Shown: one piece after another, positions 10,443 to 18,146 of the stretch | Position numbering within the stretch: position 1 is the stretch's first letter | Layout of the letters: each line of letters starts with the position of its first letter | DNA from: a virus | Direction: 5' to 3' (one strand) | Virus record (IMG/VR): IMGVR_UViG_3300036857_000203 | Span: 1 to 64,000 of that record | DNA: 64,000 nt | Made by a program: the position numbers and the translations under genes | The notes under the pieces: model-generated | What the model was told of the DNA's origin: nothing | Seen by the model: the letters and a program-made list of their open reading frames with translations, nothing else | Databases searched by the model: none

Positions 10443-10472
10443 GGCCCGGCGGCCTCGAACCACGCCGGGTCC
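10443..10472 (+). terminator. GC-rich hairpin before endolysin
   Basis: GGCCCGGCG pairs with CGCCGGGTC around an 11-base loop (9 pairs, one G-T). No T-run follows, so it may be a factor-dependent stop or a leader structure rather than an intrinsic terminator. It sits in the 164-base gap before the endolysin, where I see no other gene. Confidence 0.3.
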
Positions 10473-10510
10473 TGCGTGGTACCATAACGACCTGATTCGG
10501 AGGTCGTTTC

Positions 10511-12097
10511 ATGGCCGATATCCCGCCCTGGCTCTCTGTGATGCGGACCCTGACCGGGACCAAGGAGGTCTCAGGTCCCGAAGCCAACCCCGTCATTACC
10601 GGCATGACCACGGAGATTGCCCGCATCTGGGAGGATGTCCCGGGCATGGCGACCTACTGTAACCAGCCCGCCTGGGACAGCGACGAGACGGCATGGTGTG
10701 GGGTGGCCGCCGGCTTCTGTGTCAGCGAGGCCGGCTATATGCCCCCGTTCGGGGCAACCGACACCGACAAGTTCGGCTGGGCCGATAGCTTCCGCACCGA
10801 TCCCAACTTTGTGCAGCTCTCGGACTATGTGCCGGGTGCGATCGTAGTGATGACTAGAAGTGGCGGTAATCACGTCACGTTCTACGAGAGCGATGCCGGC
10901 GGCGGCTACATCAACTGCCGGGGTGGCAACCAGAGCAACAGCGTGAACGTCTCCTCGTTCGCGAAGTCTGGCGTCACCGGGATCATGTGGCCGCGCGAAG
11001 CGCCGATGCCGGACATCCCGCGCGGCACCATCCAGAAAGGCTCGAAGGGGCCGGACGTCGTGGCCTGCCAGACGATCCTCGGGGTGTACCCGGCGGACGG
11101 AGACTTCGGAAGCATCACTGACAGTGCCGTGCGTGGCTATCAGGCAGCGTGTTCTATCTCGGTCGACGGCGTGGTCGGCCCCACCACCTGGGGCAAGCTC
11201 GATGATCTCGACCTGCGAGTAAAGAAGGGCAACGACGGGCTCCCTCCTGAGTTGATCGGCGAGATCGTCGACGTTGCCGAGAATAGCGCCATCGCGAACT
11301 TCAGCTGGAAGGATCGCGGCAAGGCGCCGCTTGGCTACACCGCCGGTATAGCCCTCTGCTTCGCGCTCGCCCTTGACCGGCTCAATGCCGAGGACGAGGC
11401 GGCCTGGGAGATGGCCAAGGCCAACACCCACAACGCCGACAAGGACGTATTCGCTTGGTACGCGAGTGAGTTCACCAGCCAGGGCATGGACAACAGCGAA
11501 GATGCCGATCCGGAAGATCGGCTACGGCACCTGTTCGCCTTCATGCTGGGCCTGGGGCCACGAGAGTCCTCTGGCCGGTACCCCGAGGGCCGCGATCAGT
11601 CCGCGAGCAACGTGTCCGCCGACACAGCCGAGGCGGGAATGTTCCAGACCTCCTGGGATGTTCGCTCGTGCAGCGAGAACATCCCGCCGCTGCTCACCCA
11701 ATACTGGGCCAACCCCTGCGGCTTCCGCGAGGCGTTCAAGAAGGGTGTCACGCTCAAGTCATCTGATCTGGGAGGCTATGGCAGTGGACCCGGTGCGCAG
11801 TACCAGTTCCTGTCAAAGTTCGCACCCTGCTTTCATGCTCTAGTCACTGCGCTGGGGCTCAGGGATCGGCGCCAGCACTGGGGTCCGGTGAACCGCAAGG
11901 AGGTGCAGCTGCGGGCCGAGGCCGATCAGATGCTCTCTGCCGTGCAAGCGATGGTCGAGGATGCGCCGGAACCGGAGCCGCCCGAGCCTGAGCCGAGCGC
12001 GAACCGGGTCGACATCATCGCTGAGCACGTTGACGAGATCACCATCACCGGGGATGTCGATGTCACCCTCAATGGCGAGCCCTATGAGCAGCAGTAA
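10511..12097 (+). CDS. Modular endolysin: amidase/peptidase + peptidoglycan-binding + lysozyme-like
   Basis: 528 residues. Residues 1-160 resemble the NlpC/P60-CHAP type fold, with Cys63 in TAWCGVAAGFC and His121 in GGNHVTFYE as likely catalytic pair. Residues 172-235 match peptidoglycan-binding domain 1 (QKGSKGPDVVACQ, then DGDFGSITDSAV and DGVVGPTTW). Residues about 340-490 look like a lysozyme or transglycosylase domain, with a candidate catalytic Glu in GPRESSGRY and EAGMFQTSWD. There is no signal peptide, so export would need a holin. Start ATG 10511 has a GGAGG ribosome site. Two lytic domains plus a wall binder make a cell-wall hydrolase role secure; the exact bonds cut are inferred. 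Confidence 0.88.
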   Translation: MADIPPWLSVMRTLTGTKEVSGPEANPVITGMTTEIARIWEDVPGMATYCNQPAWDSDETAWCGVAAGFCVSEAGYMPPFGATDTDKFGWADSFRTDPNFVQLSDYVPGAIVVMTRSGGNHVTFYESDAGGGYINCRGGNQSNSVNVSSFAKSGVTGIMWPREAPMPDIPRGTIQKGSKGPDVVACQTILGVYPADGDFGSITDSAVRGYQAACSISVDGVVGPTTWGKLDDLDLRVKKGNDGLPPELIGEIVDVAENSAIANFSWKDRGKAPLGYTAGIALCFALALDRLNAEDEAAWEMAKANTHNADKDVFAWYASEFTSQGMDNSEDADPEDRLRHLFAFMLGLGPRESSGRYPEGRDQSASNVSADTAEAGMFQTSWDVRSCSENIPPLLTQYWANPCGFREAFKKGVTLKSSDLGGYGSGPGAQYQFLSKFAPCFHALVTALGLRDRRQHWGPVNRKEVQLRAEADQMLSAVQAMVEDAPEPEPPEPEPSANRVDIIAEHVDEITITGDVDVTLNGEPYEQQ

Positions 12098-12353
12098 TCT
12101 GCCCATGCACACGCTTCCGCAGCATCAGTATCCCAGGCTGCGGGGTTATCAGGTGGGAGAGGACGGTGAGGTCACTGTTCATCTTTGTCTCGGCCTTCCT
12201 TGTTGTGGTCTTGATCTGCTGATCGAGCACCCGCCCACCATGACGGCGCTGGAACTCTACCGCATTGCGGGGGAGTTCGTTGCAATGCGGGAGCGAGTCA
12301 AGCAGCTACCGAGCTTCCAGAGCTGTCGGATACCCCATGAGCCCGACCGCTGA
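12084..12353 (+). CDS. Small hypothetical protein with CLGLPCCG motif
   Basis: 89 residues from ATG 12084, overlapping the endolysin end by 14 bases. A Cys cluster (CLGLPCCGLDLL) lies in the middle. The C-terminal 22 residues contain RVKQLPSFQ and end PHEPDR. That tail is echoed by a short frame 260 bases downstream, which suggests a local duplication. Function unknown. Confidence 0.6.
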   Translation: MSSSNLPMHTLPQHQYPRLRGYQVGEDGEVTVHLCLGLPCCGLDLLIEHPPTMTALELYRIAGEFVAMRERVKQLPSFQSCRIPHEPDR

Positions 12354-12549
12354 GATCGGTAAGACGGCAAACGCCGCGATCGAGGCGCTCAAGACCTCGC
12401 CGGCCTTGCTCGTCCTGACGATCTTCATGGTGCTCTACATCGGCTTCAACAGCTATCTGGGCCTGCAGGAGCGCGATCGATGGAAGGAGCTGGTCGAGAC
12501 CGCCATGAAGTGGTGTCCGGCAGGCACGTATGAGAGGCCGAAACAATGA
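12337..12549 (+). CDS. Small single-span membrane protein, copy 1 of a paralogous pair
   Basis: 70 residues from ATG 12337. It has a soluble N-terminus with IGKTANAAIEAL, a hydrophobic span (about residues 22-42), then a charged tail ending in WCPAGTYERPKQ. It is a clear paralogue of the gene at 13047: both have (A/I)GKTAxAxIxAL, one span, an RW(K/E) motif and a terminal Cys. Overlap with its neighbours on both sides indicates translational coupling. Position in the lysis block suggests a lysis or envelope role. Confidence 0.7.
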   Translation: MSPTAEIGKTANAAIEALKTSPALLVLTIFMVLYIGFNSYLGLQERDRWKELVETAMKWCPAGTYERPKQ

Positions 12550-12614
12550 GGCGTGAACGGGTCAAGCAGCTTCCGGCGTTCAGTGTGTGCGCGGTTCCCC
12601 ATGAGCAAGGTTGA
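12546..12614 (+). pseudogene. 22-codon remnant duplicating the tail of the 12084 gene
   Basis: ATG 12546 overlaps the upstream stop (ATGA) and encodes RERVKQLPAF then VPHEQG before TGA. This mirrors RERVKQLPSF and IPHEPD at the end of the 12084 gene. In both places an ATG for the following gene sits inside the codons after the His. It looks like the leftover of a tandem duplication that also produced the paired membrane genes. Translation is possible but not shown. Confidence 0.45.
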
Positions 12615-12720
12615 GTTCAACCTTGGAGGGGTGCTGCGCTTCATCACTGAGCCGGATAACGCCGGAGCCTTCTTCACGATCCGCTATCGAGACTTCGAGA
12701 TAACCGCAAGAGGGAAAGAT

Positions 12721-13050
12721 ATGGCATACACACTGTCGGTTGGCACACAAGTTCATGTTCAGGTTGCCTACGTCGACTCGGCCGGCAATCCCGCCACGGT
12801 TGATGGTGAGGTGGGCTGGAACAGTTCCGACGAGACAATCGCCACGGTCACGGTCGAGAGTGGCGATACGACGAAGGCGTTGGTCCAGGCTGTTGGCAAG
12901 CTCGGACAGGTTCAGATCACGGCCACGGCAGATGCCGATCTTGGCGATGGCGTGCGCCCGCTGGTGACGCCAATGGATGTCGAGATCGTGGCTGGCGAGG
13001 CGGTGGCCGGAACCATTACCCCGGTGGGCGCCGCTGAGCCGATCCCGTGA
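12721..13050 (+). CDS. Ig-like fold protein, likely virion-associated
   Basis: 109 residues from ATG 12721, which has an AGAGGG ribosome site 8 bases upstream. The frame is open further up and could start at 12601 (MSKVEFNLGG) to give 149 residues. The sequence MAYTLSVGTQVHVQVAYVD followed by WNSSDETIATVTVESGD is typical of bacterial Ig-like (Big_2) domains used as decoration or adhesion modules on phage particles. It ends in a GTGA junction with the next gene. The role is inferred from the fold class. Confidence 0.7.
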   Translation: MAYTLSVGTQVHVQVAYVDSAGNPATVDGEVGWNSSDETIATVTVESGDTTKALVQAVGKLGQVQITATADADLGDGVRPLVTPMDVEIVAGEAVAGTITPVGAAEPIP

Positions 13051-13247
13051 ACTCTGGCATCACAGAACAAGCTGGCAAGACAGCACAGGCGACCATCTCG
13101 GCGCTGAGCAGCACGCCTCTGGTCTTGTCGCTGGTGATCTTCAACATCCTGTTCATGGGGCTGATCGCCTGGAGTACGCACGAGAGTGGCGCGCGCTGGG
13201 AGCGGATGATGCAGAAGGCTCTGGAGACTTGCGCCTCGAAGACATGA
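13047..13247 (+). CDS. Small single-span membrane protein, copy 2 of a paralogous pair
   Basis: 66 residues from GTG 13047, overlapping the upstream TGA. AGKTAQATISAL, a hydrophobic span (about residues 22-43), SGARWERMMQKALETC and a short tail align with the gene at 12337 along their whole length. ATG 13244 of the next gene overlaps its end. The two copies have diverged strongly, so the duplication is old or fast-evolving. Confidence 0.7.
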   Translation: MNSGITEQAGKTAQATISALSSTPLVLSLVIFNILFMGLIAWSTHESGARWERMMQKALETCASKT

Positions 13248-13627
13248 CGTTTGGCACCCGGTTCCTGCTTACGGTCGTGATCGTGCTGGCGATCCTGTTC
13301 GCGCTGGCAGCGTTGGGCTATTTCACCGGCAACTGGGATGAGGACGAGAGCGCGCGGCCGGGATACGGGCTGGCGAGCGCGAAGAGCCAGATCATCCAGC
13401 CGGAAATATGTATGGACGAAGCCACGCGCGAGCGTATTCGCGACATCGTACTGGAAGGCATAGACGAGGCCCTCAAAGAGCACACCAAGCACATCTTCTC
13501 TATCTGGTTAAAGGACAGCACCGACCAGCCACGACGAGCGGTCACCGGCATGGCAACCGGCATTCGTGCATATCTCGGGAGTCGAGCAAACGCTTTGAAG
13601 TGGATGCCACCCGTATGTCCGGGATGA
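13244..13627 (+). CDS. N-terminally anchored membrane protein
   Basis: 127 residues from ATG 13244 (ATGA junction). One N-terminal hydrophobic helix (residues 6-27) precedes an acidic linker and a helical region (ATRERIRDIVLEGIDEAL) with one Cys before and one near the end. A single anchor with a periplasm-facing helical domain is compatible with an inner-membrane spanin, and it is the last gene of the lysis block. No partner lipoprotein is obvious, so this is only a candidate. Confidence 0.6.
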   Translation: MTFGTRFLLTVVIVLAILFALAALGYFTGNWDEDESARPGYGLASAKSQIIQPEICMDEATRERIRDIVLEGIDEALKEHTKHIFSIWLKDSTDQPRRAVTGMATGIRAYLGSRANALKWMPPVCPG

Positions 13628-13664
13628 AGAACCCCGGCGCTGGATGACGCTCATACGGTGGTGA

Positions 13665-13925
13665 TCAGTCCAGCTGCAGCTTGCTGAAGCGCGCCTCGGC
13701 CGGGTCGGGTGGCTCTGGTTTGGGAGGCTCTGGTTTGGGAGCCAGTGATGCCGGCGGCCGGGACAGAGACAGATACCTGTACAGCTCCGTATACTGGTTC
13801 GTCTGTGCCAGAGCCATCTGCTCGGCCTGTTGTCGCTGCGCTTCCATCGATCGATAGTAGGCAGCGGGGGGAGGCGGATCGCAGACGCCAAGCACGACGG
13901 GTGGCCCTCCTCCGCTCTTGCACAT
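13665..13925 (-). CDS. Small Cys/Gly-start protein, last gene of leftward operon
   Basis: 86 residues from ATG 13925, two bases past the preceding stop; ATG 13937 is also possible. It begins MCKSGGGPP and ends with a PKPEPPKPEPPDP proline repeat and a short charged tail. The middle is Gln-rich and helical. MC-G-rich starts are common in small phage virion-associated proteins, but here the gene is with recombination genes. Function unknown. Confidence 0.55.
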   Translation of the reverse strand: MCKSGGGPPVVLGVCDPPPPAAYYRSMEAQRQQAEQMALAQTNQYTELYRYLSLSRPPASLAPKPEPPKPEPPDPAEARFSKLQLD

Positions 13926-13926
13926 G

Positions 13927-14307
13927 TCACTTCCCATTGTAGCGCTGGAAGCTCTGCAGCAGCTCGCTCGACATATCCTCCAAGTCGCGCTCTAGCTTCT
14001 GGAGTTCCTCCCACCTCGCCTTTGCTTTGGCACGCTGCTCCTCTGCTTCCGCTTCGATCTGGTGGAGGAGGCCCTCCGCGCGAGTGACTTGGCGGCGCGC
14101 CGCTTCGATGGCTGCGTCGTAGAGCTTGTCAGTGAGTTCGACAAAGCGTGGTACTCCTTGGTTATGATGCAGCGGCGGCTTGTTGGGTGGGCGCGCATTG
14201 AGATCGCGGGCCACACCCTTCAGCGCCGCTTCGACGCGGCTAATATCATGCGCCGTGTCGGCATTCGCCAGCACCTGCTTCATCGGTACCTTCTGTTGCT
14301 CGTCCAT
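13927..14307 (-). CDS. Coiled-coil protein
   Basis: 126 residues. From about residue 65 the sequence is a long charged helix (LLHQIEAEAEEQRAKAKARW and on), a strong coiled-coil candidate. The start is ATG 14307 with a GTGAAAGGA leader 10 bases upstream. It overlaps the preceding gene by 62 bases in another frame. No known family recognised. Confidence 0.65.
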   Translation of the reverse strand: MDEQQKVPMKQVLANADTAHDISRVEAALKGVARDLNARPPNKPPLHHNQGVPRFVELTDKLYDAAIEAARRQVTRAEGLLHQIEAEAEEQRAKAKARWEELQKLERDLEDMSSELLQSFQRYNGK

Positions 14308-14539
14308 TGTCGTGTCCTTTCACTCGCCTAAGTCTCACATCCTTGACGATCTCGCGGCCCAGCTCGGTGATCTCCCAGCCGTCAGGGTCGGAAACCTTGC
14401 GCAGGTAGCCTCGGATCACCAGCGCACGCCACACTCCATAAGGGAAGTTGATCTTCTCCCGCGAGCTGAACGGCAGGTAGTCGACTGCCGCAGCAGCCTT
14501 CAGCACGATGCACTGTCGCCAGCTAAGCAGTACGCTCAC
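14246..14539 (-). CDS. Winged-helix-like small protein
   Basis: 97 residues if read from GTG 14539, which sits just inside the end of the preceding gene; ATG 14563 would add 8 residues. The core WRALVIRGYLRKVSDPDGWE followed by ITELGREIVKD has the recognition-helix and wing pattern of winged helix-turn-helix proteins. Its C-terminal 20 residues overlap the start of the next gene. Probably DNA-binding; target unknown. Confidence 0.6.
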   Translation of the reverse strand: MSVLLSWRQCIVLKAAAAVDYLPFSSREKINFPYGVWRALVIRGYLRKVSDPDGWEITELGREIVKDVRLRRVKGHDNGRATEGTDEAGAGECRHGA

Positions 14540-14972
14540 GCAGCATTGCCTCGATCTCATCACGCAGTTGCTTGCGCGTAATCCCTGGCATGATTTCTTC
14601 GATGATCACGTTGGTGATCTTCTCCGTCAGAAGGCGGAGCTGTTCGTCGCTGATTCGCGTCAGGCTCTTACCCTTGGCCTCGATCTTACGTGTGTGTGGA
14701 TCGTAGATCGCTTTGCTGTAGCCGACACGCACCTTGAACGCTTCCATGGCATGATCCTTGTCGAGAAATTCGTCCGAATTGTTTGCAACAAGATGAACGA
14801 GAGCCCAAAGATACCGTAGCAACTGGATGTTCTTCTCACGTCTGATGGTGGCAGTCACATCGCTGTCCATGGAGATGATATGCAGGTCCTCTTCCGCCAT
14901 TTCAGAGGACGGAAACAATCCGACCTCACCACGATAGTGGGCACGACGCTTTCGAAGAAAGGTTTCGATCAC
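14523..14972 (-). CDS. DUF1367-like phage protein
   Basis: 149 residues from GTG 14972, chosen because AAGGAGG lies 8 bases upstream. The frame runs further up into the GCC repeat but that part is low-complexity. Features are LRYLWALVHLVANN, a KVRVG segment and GKSLTRISDEQLRLLTEKI, which fit the layout of DUF1367 proteins found beside phage recombination genes. Assignment by pattern only. Confidence 0.6.
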   Translation of the reverse strand: MIETFLRKRRAHYRGEVGLFPSSEMAEEDLHIISMDSDVTATIRREKNIQLLRYLWALVHLVANNSDEFLDKDHAMEAFKVRVGYSKAIYDPHTRKIEAKGKSLTRISDEQLRLLTEKITNVIIEEIMPGITRKQLRDEIEAMLRERTA

Positions 14973-14984
14973 GTCGCGCCCCTC

Positions 14985-15065
14985 CTTGCCTGCCTCACCT
15001 CGCCGAGCCAAGCCACACCGAGGCCTGTCTTGCCGTGACGAGCCAAGCCGAGCCGAGCCGCGCCA
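14985..15065. repeat. GCCNN pentanucleotide repeat island (short copy)
   Basis: Between the ERF gene and the next leftward gene the + strand reads as repeated gcc/NN units (for example agccaagccgagccgagccg). This is the same 5-base rhythm as the large island at 23.6 kb. In the leftward transcript it appears as GGCNN. It falls in a gap and directly precedes the GTG 14972 ribosome site. Confidence 0.6.
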
Positions 15066-15075
15066 TGAACGGGCA

Positions 15076-16212
15076 TCATTGGGTGCTCGGCAACCCTCCG
15101 CCCGTATCCTCATCATCCGGCGGATTGAGCCGCATCTCGGTGCGCTGCCATTCCGCCATCAGCATGCTCCAGTCGCTCTCATCAAAGTCGTTCTCGCGTG
15201 GGGCGACATACTGGTTCCAGAACGCCTCGGCAGCTTCCATGCTTTGCAGCTGGGCGAGTTGATTGGCGACCCAGTTCAGCGCCTCGCCTGGGTCGCTCGG
15301 CATGTTGCCGCCGCCGACCTCCGACAGGTCATTGAGCCGGCGTCCAGTCGCGGCCTGAATCATGTCGTAGGTGCCGGGGAAGTTATCGCTGATGTTCTGC
15401 AAGATCGGCTCGTTGATCGCATCCCAGGCTCTCACCTCGTCCACCGACTGCGCCTTGCCGATGTAGCGGATGAAGGCGCTCGCCCACTCATCTGGGCCCT
15501 TGCCCTGGCCAAGCACGATGCGATGCGGCTTGCTGTCGTCTGGTGTTGTCTGCGCGGGCGCCGTCTCGGCTGGCCGCTGCGAGGGCCCCGGCACCGGAGC
15601 CTTCTCCTGACGCTGATTCGCGTCCTCGTCTACATCGGGGAAGTCACCGGCAGGCACCTGGAACAAGGCCAGCAGGAAGTATTTGCGCGCGTTGGTGTGG
15701 CACTTGGCGACCGCCTTCTCGTCCCAGTTGCCCTTGCGATCGCGCGAGATGCACACCCCTGTGAAGCGCGGCTTCTCGGGCCATACCTCGCCCGATGAGT
15801 GGAGGATGCTGAACTCGTAGGTGACCGCGAGCCGGTTGCCCTCCAGTATCTCCTTGGAGACCTCGTTCTGGATCACGGCCAGACCAGCGGCGCCCATCAG
15901 CGGCGTCACCGCATAGAGCACGTCCTCCATGCGGGCATAGTTGTAGCCGAAGTACTCGTTCCGGCCCCGCTTCTCGATGGTATCGACCTTGGACATGACG
16001 GCGGCGATGGCGCCGGCAATGTGCCCGACCGGTGAGCGAAAGAACGGCGTTTCGCTGCGCGGAGCCACCGGGCCACCGTTGGTCTTCTGCGGGAGGGCCT
16101 GCTGCTCGCGCACGGCAATGGCGCGCTGAGCAATACCGCCGCCGAGGCCGCCCGGGCTCGGCTCTTTAGGCGTTGGGCTTGGAACGAGGGGCCGGCGTGG
16201 GGTGGTGGTCAT
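15076..16212 (-). CDS. erf: ERF-family single-strand annealing recombinase
   Basis: 378 residues. Residues about 63-195 match the ERF family: GHIAGAIAAVMSKVDTIEK, FGYNYARMEDVLYAVTPLM, GLAVIQNEV, and KCHTNARKYFLLALFQVP. ERF proteins anneal complementary single strands and drive phage recombination and circularisation. The N-terminal 60 residues are Pro-rich; the C-terminal half has an extra helical domain and an acidic end, as often seen. Start ATG 16212 overlaps the upstream stop. Neighbours are DNA-binding small proteins, consistent with a recombination module. Confidence 0.87.
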   Translation of the reverse strand: MTTTPRRPLVPSPTPKEPSPGGLGGGIAQRAIAVREQQALPQKTNGGPVAPRSETPFFRSPVGHIAGAIAAVMSKVDTIEKRGRNEYFGYNYARMEDVLYAVTPLMGAAGLAVIQNEVSKEILEGNRLAVTYEFSILHSSGEVWPEKPRFTGVCISRDRKGNWDEKAVAKCHTNARKYFLLALFQVPAGDFPDVDEDANQRQEKAPVPGPSQRPAETAPAQTTPDDSKPHRIVLGQGKGPDEWASAFIRYIGKAQSVDEVRAWDAINEPILQNISDNFPGTYDMIQAATGRRLNDLSEVGGGNMPSDPGEALNWVANQLAQLQSMEAAEAFWNQYVAPRENDFDESDWSMLMAEWQRTEMRLNPPDDEDTGGGLPSTQ

Positions 16213-16565
16213 TGGTCATCCTTCCAATCGTCTTCCTGTTCCTTGATCCTGGCTTTCAGCGCATCAACCGCAGCCTTGTTCTCGAAATGCAGTTCTCGCA
16301 TAGAGACAGTGCACTCTGTCGTGTATTCGTTAGGTTCTTGGATGTGCAAGCCGTCCTCGTAGAAGTAGAACGCGGCGTTCTTCAGGTACGTCTCGATTGC
16401 CTCGTGGATGATCTTGCGAATGAGGGAGTGAAACAGCGATTCATCGACGTTGATGTCGATCGAGTAGCGATCTTTGTCGATCGATACTGCCTTCCACAGG
16501 TCTTCGGGCCATTCACCCAGCTCCCAGGCCGTCAGGTCAACCTTGATAAGTCGCTTCTTTGTCAC
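16209..16565 (-). CDS. Hypothetical recombination-operon protein
   Basis: 118 residues from GTG 16565, overlapping genes on both sides by 4 bases. Acidic, mixed alpha/beta, with DRYSIDINVDESLFHSLIRK and an acidic C-terminus. No membrane segment or known motif. The sandwich position between the ERF gene and the 301-residue protein implies a linked role. Confidence 0.65.
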   Translation of the reverse strand: MTKKRLIKVDLTAWELGEWPEDLWKAVSIDKDRYSIDINVDESLFHSLIRKIIHEAIETYLKNAAFYFYEDGLHIQEPNEYTTECTVSMRELHFENKAAVDALKARIKEQEDDWKDDQ

Positions 16566-17467
16566 ACGGCCCTCGCGTCCTCGATTACGGTAACTCCTGG
16601 AACCTTGGCCCCCGCACGCACCGCCCTGTTGGCGAGCATCTGCACGGTGCCCCTCACGTCTTCGCTGTCCTCGAAGAACTTCAGACAGACCGCGTAATCA
16701 TCGATCCGCGCCTTCTTGGTCGACTTGAGCGTCTGGGCGCGGCCACGAGTACCAGCACGGGGACGAGGGGCATCAGCTGCAGCTGGCTCGCCCCTCGCCG
16801 CCGCTGCCTCGGCTTCCTGTTGTTGCGCCTCCGTCTGGCGCTGGAGCCAAGGCGTAGTGAGCCGGTACTTCAGGTTCTTGTAGACCTCGGCGGCAGTCTG
16901 GAGCGGCGACCACCGCGCTTGTATTCGCTTGAGTTCTTCGTCGTGGGGCTTGCGGTCGGCCTTGCGCTGCTCCTCGGCCTTCTTCCAGAGTTCCGCCAGA
17001 CGATCGGCGAGGTTGGCGATCCTGTTGGCTTCGTCCTGGTCCTGGATAGGTCCGCCCTTCAGGCGCTCCTCGGCCTCGCGCGCCAGGGGCTCGATTGCGT
17101 CCCGTAATCCTTCGAAGCTCTCATCGTCGGGCGGCTGGTTGTCGCCCATAGCGACCAGTTCGTGCTCGTCCGGCCACAGCCCACCGTTCTGAGCAACCTC
17201 ACGATAGGCCTGCTCGCTTACTGGGTGCTGACCGACCCGCGTCCAGAGTTCCAGGGCGCGCTGGGGCGTCACATCATCGTCGCCAATACGACAGTGCAGC
17301 TGACCGTTCTCGTTGGGCCAGTACGCGACAGGCCGGAACGTGCGCCGCGCGCCGTAGTGCTCCTTGCGCGGCTCCCGGTAGAACCCAGCCTGTGGGTGGC
17401 TCGGGCTCATCTGCACGGGCTTGCCGTTGAGCCGGTCGTGCCAGTACTGCCATTCCCATTCAGCCAT
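16562..17467 (-). CDS. Hypothetical protein with central coiled coil, ERF-linked
   Basis: 301 residues from ATG 17467 with GGAGG 5 bases upstream. The N-terminal ~100 residues are Trp/His-rich (MAEWEWQYWHDRLNGKPVQM). The centre (about 120-245) is a long charged helix (LADRLAELWKKAEEQRKADR). The C-terminal part has KKARIDDYAVCLKFFEDSED. No enzyme motif recognised. It may act with ERF; that is inferred from position only. Confidence 0.65.
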   Translation of the reverse strand: MAEWEWQYWHDRLNGKPVQMSPSHPQAGFYREPRKEHYGARRTFRPVAYWPNENGQLHCRIGDDDVTPQRALELWTRVGQHPVSEQAYREVAQNGGLWPDEHELVAMGDNQPPDDESFEGLRDAIEPLAREAEERLKGGPIQDQDEANRIANLADRLAELWKKAEEQRKADRKPHDEELKRIQARWSPLQTAAEVYKNLKYRLTTPWLQRQTEAQQQEAEAAAARGEPAAADAPRPRAGTRGRAQTLKSTKKARIDDYAVCLKFFEDSEDVRGTVQMLANRAVRAGAKVPGVTVIEDARAV

Positions 17468-17720
17468 TGCTCCTCCGCACGATGTTGCGCCAGACGCGCT
17501 CTTTGCCGAGTGCCCTCCCAGCGGCTTCAATAGTTGCGTTCTGCGGGCGCTTGGTGCCCTCGGGATTGAACCACGCCCTCATGCAGGCTTGGGATGGGCC
17601 GCCACCCTTCACGACTGATGACAGCTTGGTGTCACCCAGCATCTGCTGGATTTGGTAAATGACCGGGTCTTTGTCGCGGAACGTGTAGGCGCCGTAACCG
17701 TGTCCGTTCTTCTTTGCCAT
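17460..17720 (-). CDS. Helix-turn-helix-like small protein
   Basis: 86 residues from ATG 17720 in a TGATG junction. QNATIEAAGRALGKERVW near the C-terminus resembles the second half of phage Cro/C1-type domains, with MRAWFNP before it. Probably DNA-binding or a remnant of such a protein. Confidence 0.6.
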   Translation of the reverse strand: MAKKNGHGYGAYTFRDKDPVIYQIQQMLGDTKLSSVVKGGGPSQACMRAWFNPEGTKRPQNATIEAAGRALGKERVWRNIVRRSNG

Positions 17721-18082
17721 CACGCACCTTTAGCCACTGTATAGGTGAAACTACCCGTCTTGCCCTTGCCCGCCTTGCGGCGAGTAAGGACCTTCGCCTT
17801 CAGGGCGCCGTGGAGCACGTTGGAGTAGCTCTTCTCGCTGAGCCCGTGCGTCACACAGAACTCGCGAATCGTGCTCGGCCCCTTCATCTCGGTAATCTTG
17901 TTCTCGCGCAGGTACTGCATCAGCATCCCAACGCGATCCTGCGCTTTCGCGCGCACCTTGCCGTTCTTGACCTGGGCATTGGCGACGGGCTGCGGTGGCT
18001 TCATCTCCAGGACATGCCCGGAGAGCGCCCAAAGCACGTAGGAAAGTTTCCGGTCGTCAACGAATATCTCGATCCTAAACAT
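17720..18082 (-). CDS. Winged-helix-like DNA-binding protein
   Basis: 120 residues. After an N-terminal strand-rich part, residues 50-118 (VGMLMQYLRENKITEM, STIREFCVTHGLSEKSYSNV, KVLTRRKAGKGKTGSFTY) have the layout of a winged helix domain with a basic wing. It is coupled on both sides: its ATG overlaps the end of the tiny upstream gene and its TGA overlaps the next ATG. Likely binds DNA in the recombination block. Confidence 0.65.
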   Translation of the reverse strand: MFRIEIFVDDRKLSYVLWALSGHVLEMKPPQPVANAQVKNGKVRAKAQDRVGMLMQYLRENKITEMKGPSTIREFCVTHGLSEKSYSNVLHGALKAKVLTRRKAGKGKTGSFTYTVAKGA

Positions 18083-18146
18083 TGGCTGGCCTCCGATAAC
18101 GACGACGGATGCGCTCGCGGTTGATCTCGTAGAGGTTCTTTCTCAC
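18075..18146 (-). CDS. 23-residue basic peptide gene
   Basis: GTG 18146 overlaps the upstream stop (GTGA) and has a GGAAGGACA ribosome site. The stop overlaps the next start codon. The peptide begins (M)RKNLYEINRERIRRRYR and is very basic. Junctions on both sides of the frame and the ribosome site argue that it is translated, if only to couple its neighbours. Confidence 0.5.
   Translation of the reverse strand: MRKNLYEINRERIRRRYRRPANV

Noticed and set aside
12553-12720. N-terminal extension of the Ig-like gene to 12553
   Set aside because: The first codons overlap the duplicated remnant and no ribosome site precedes 12553 or 12601; ATG 12721 has one.
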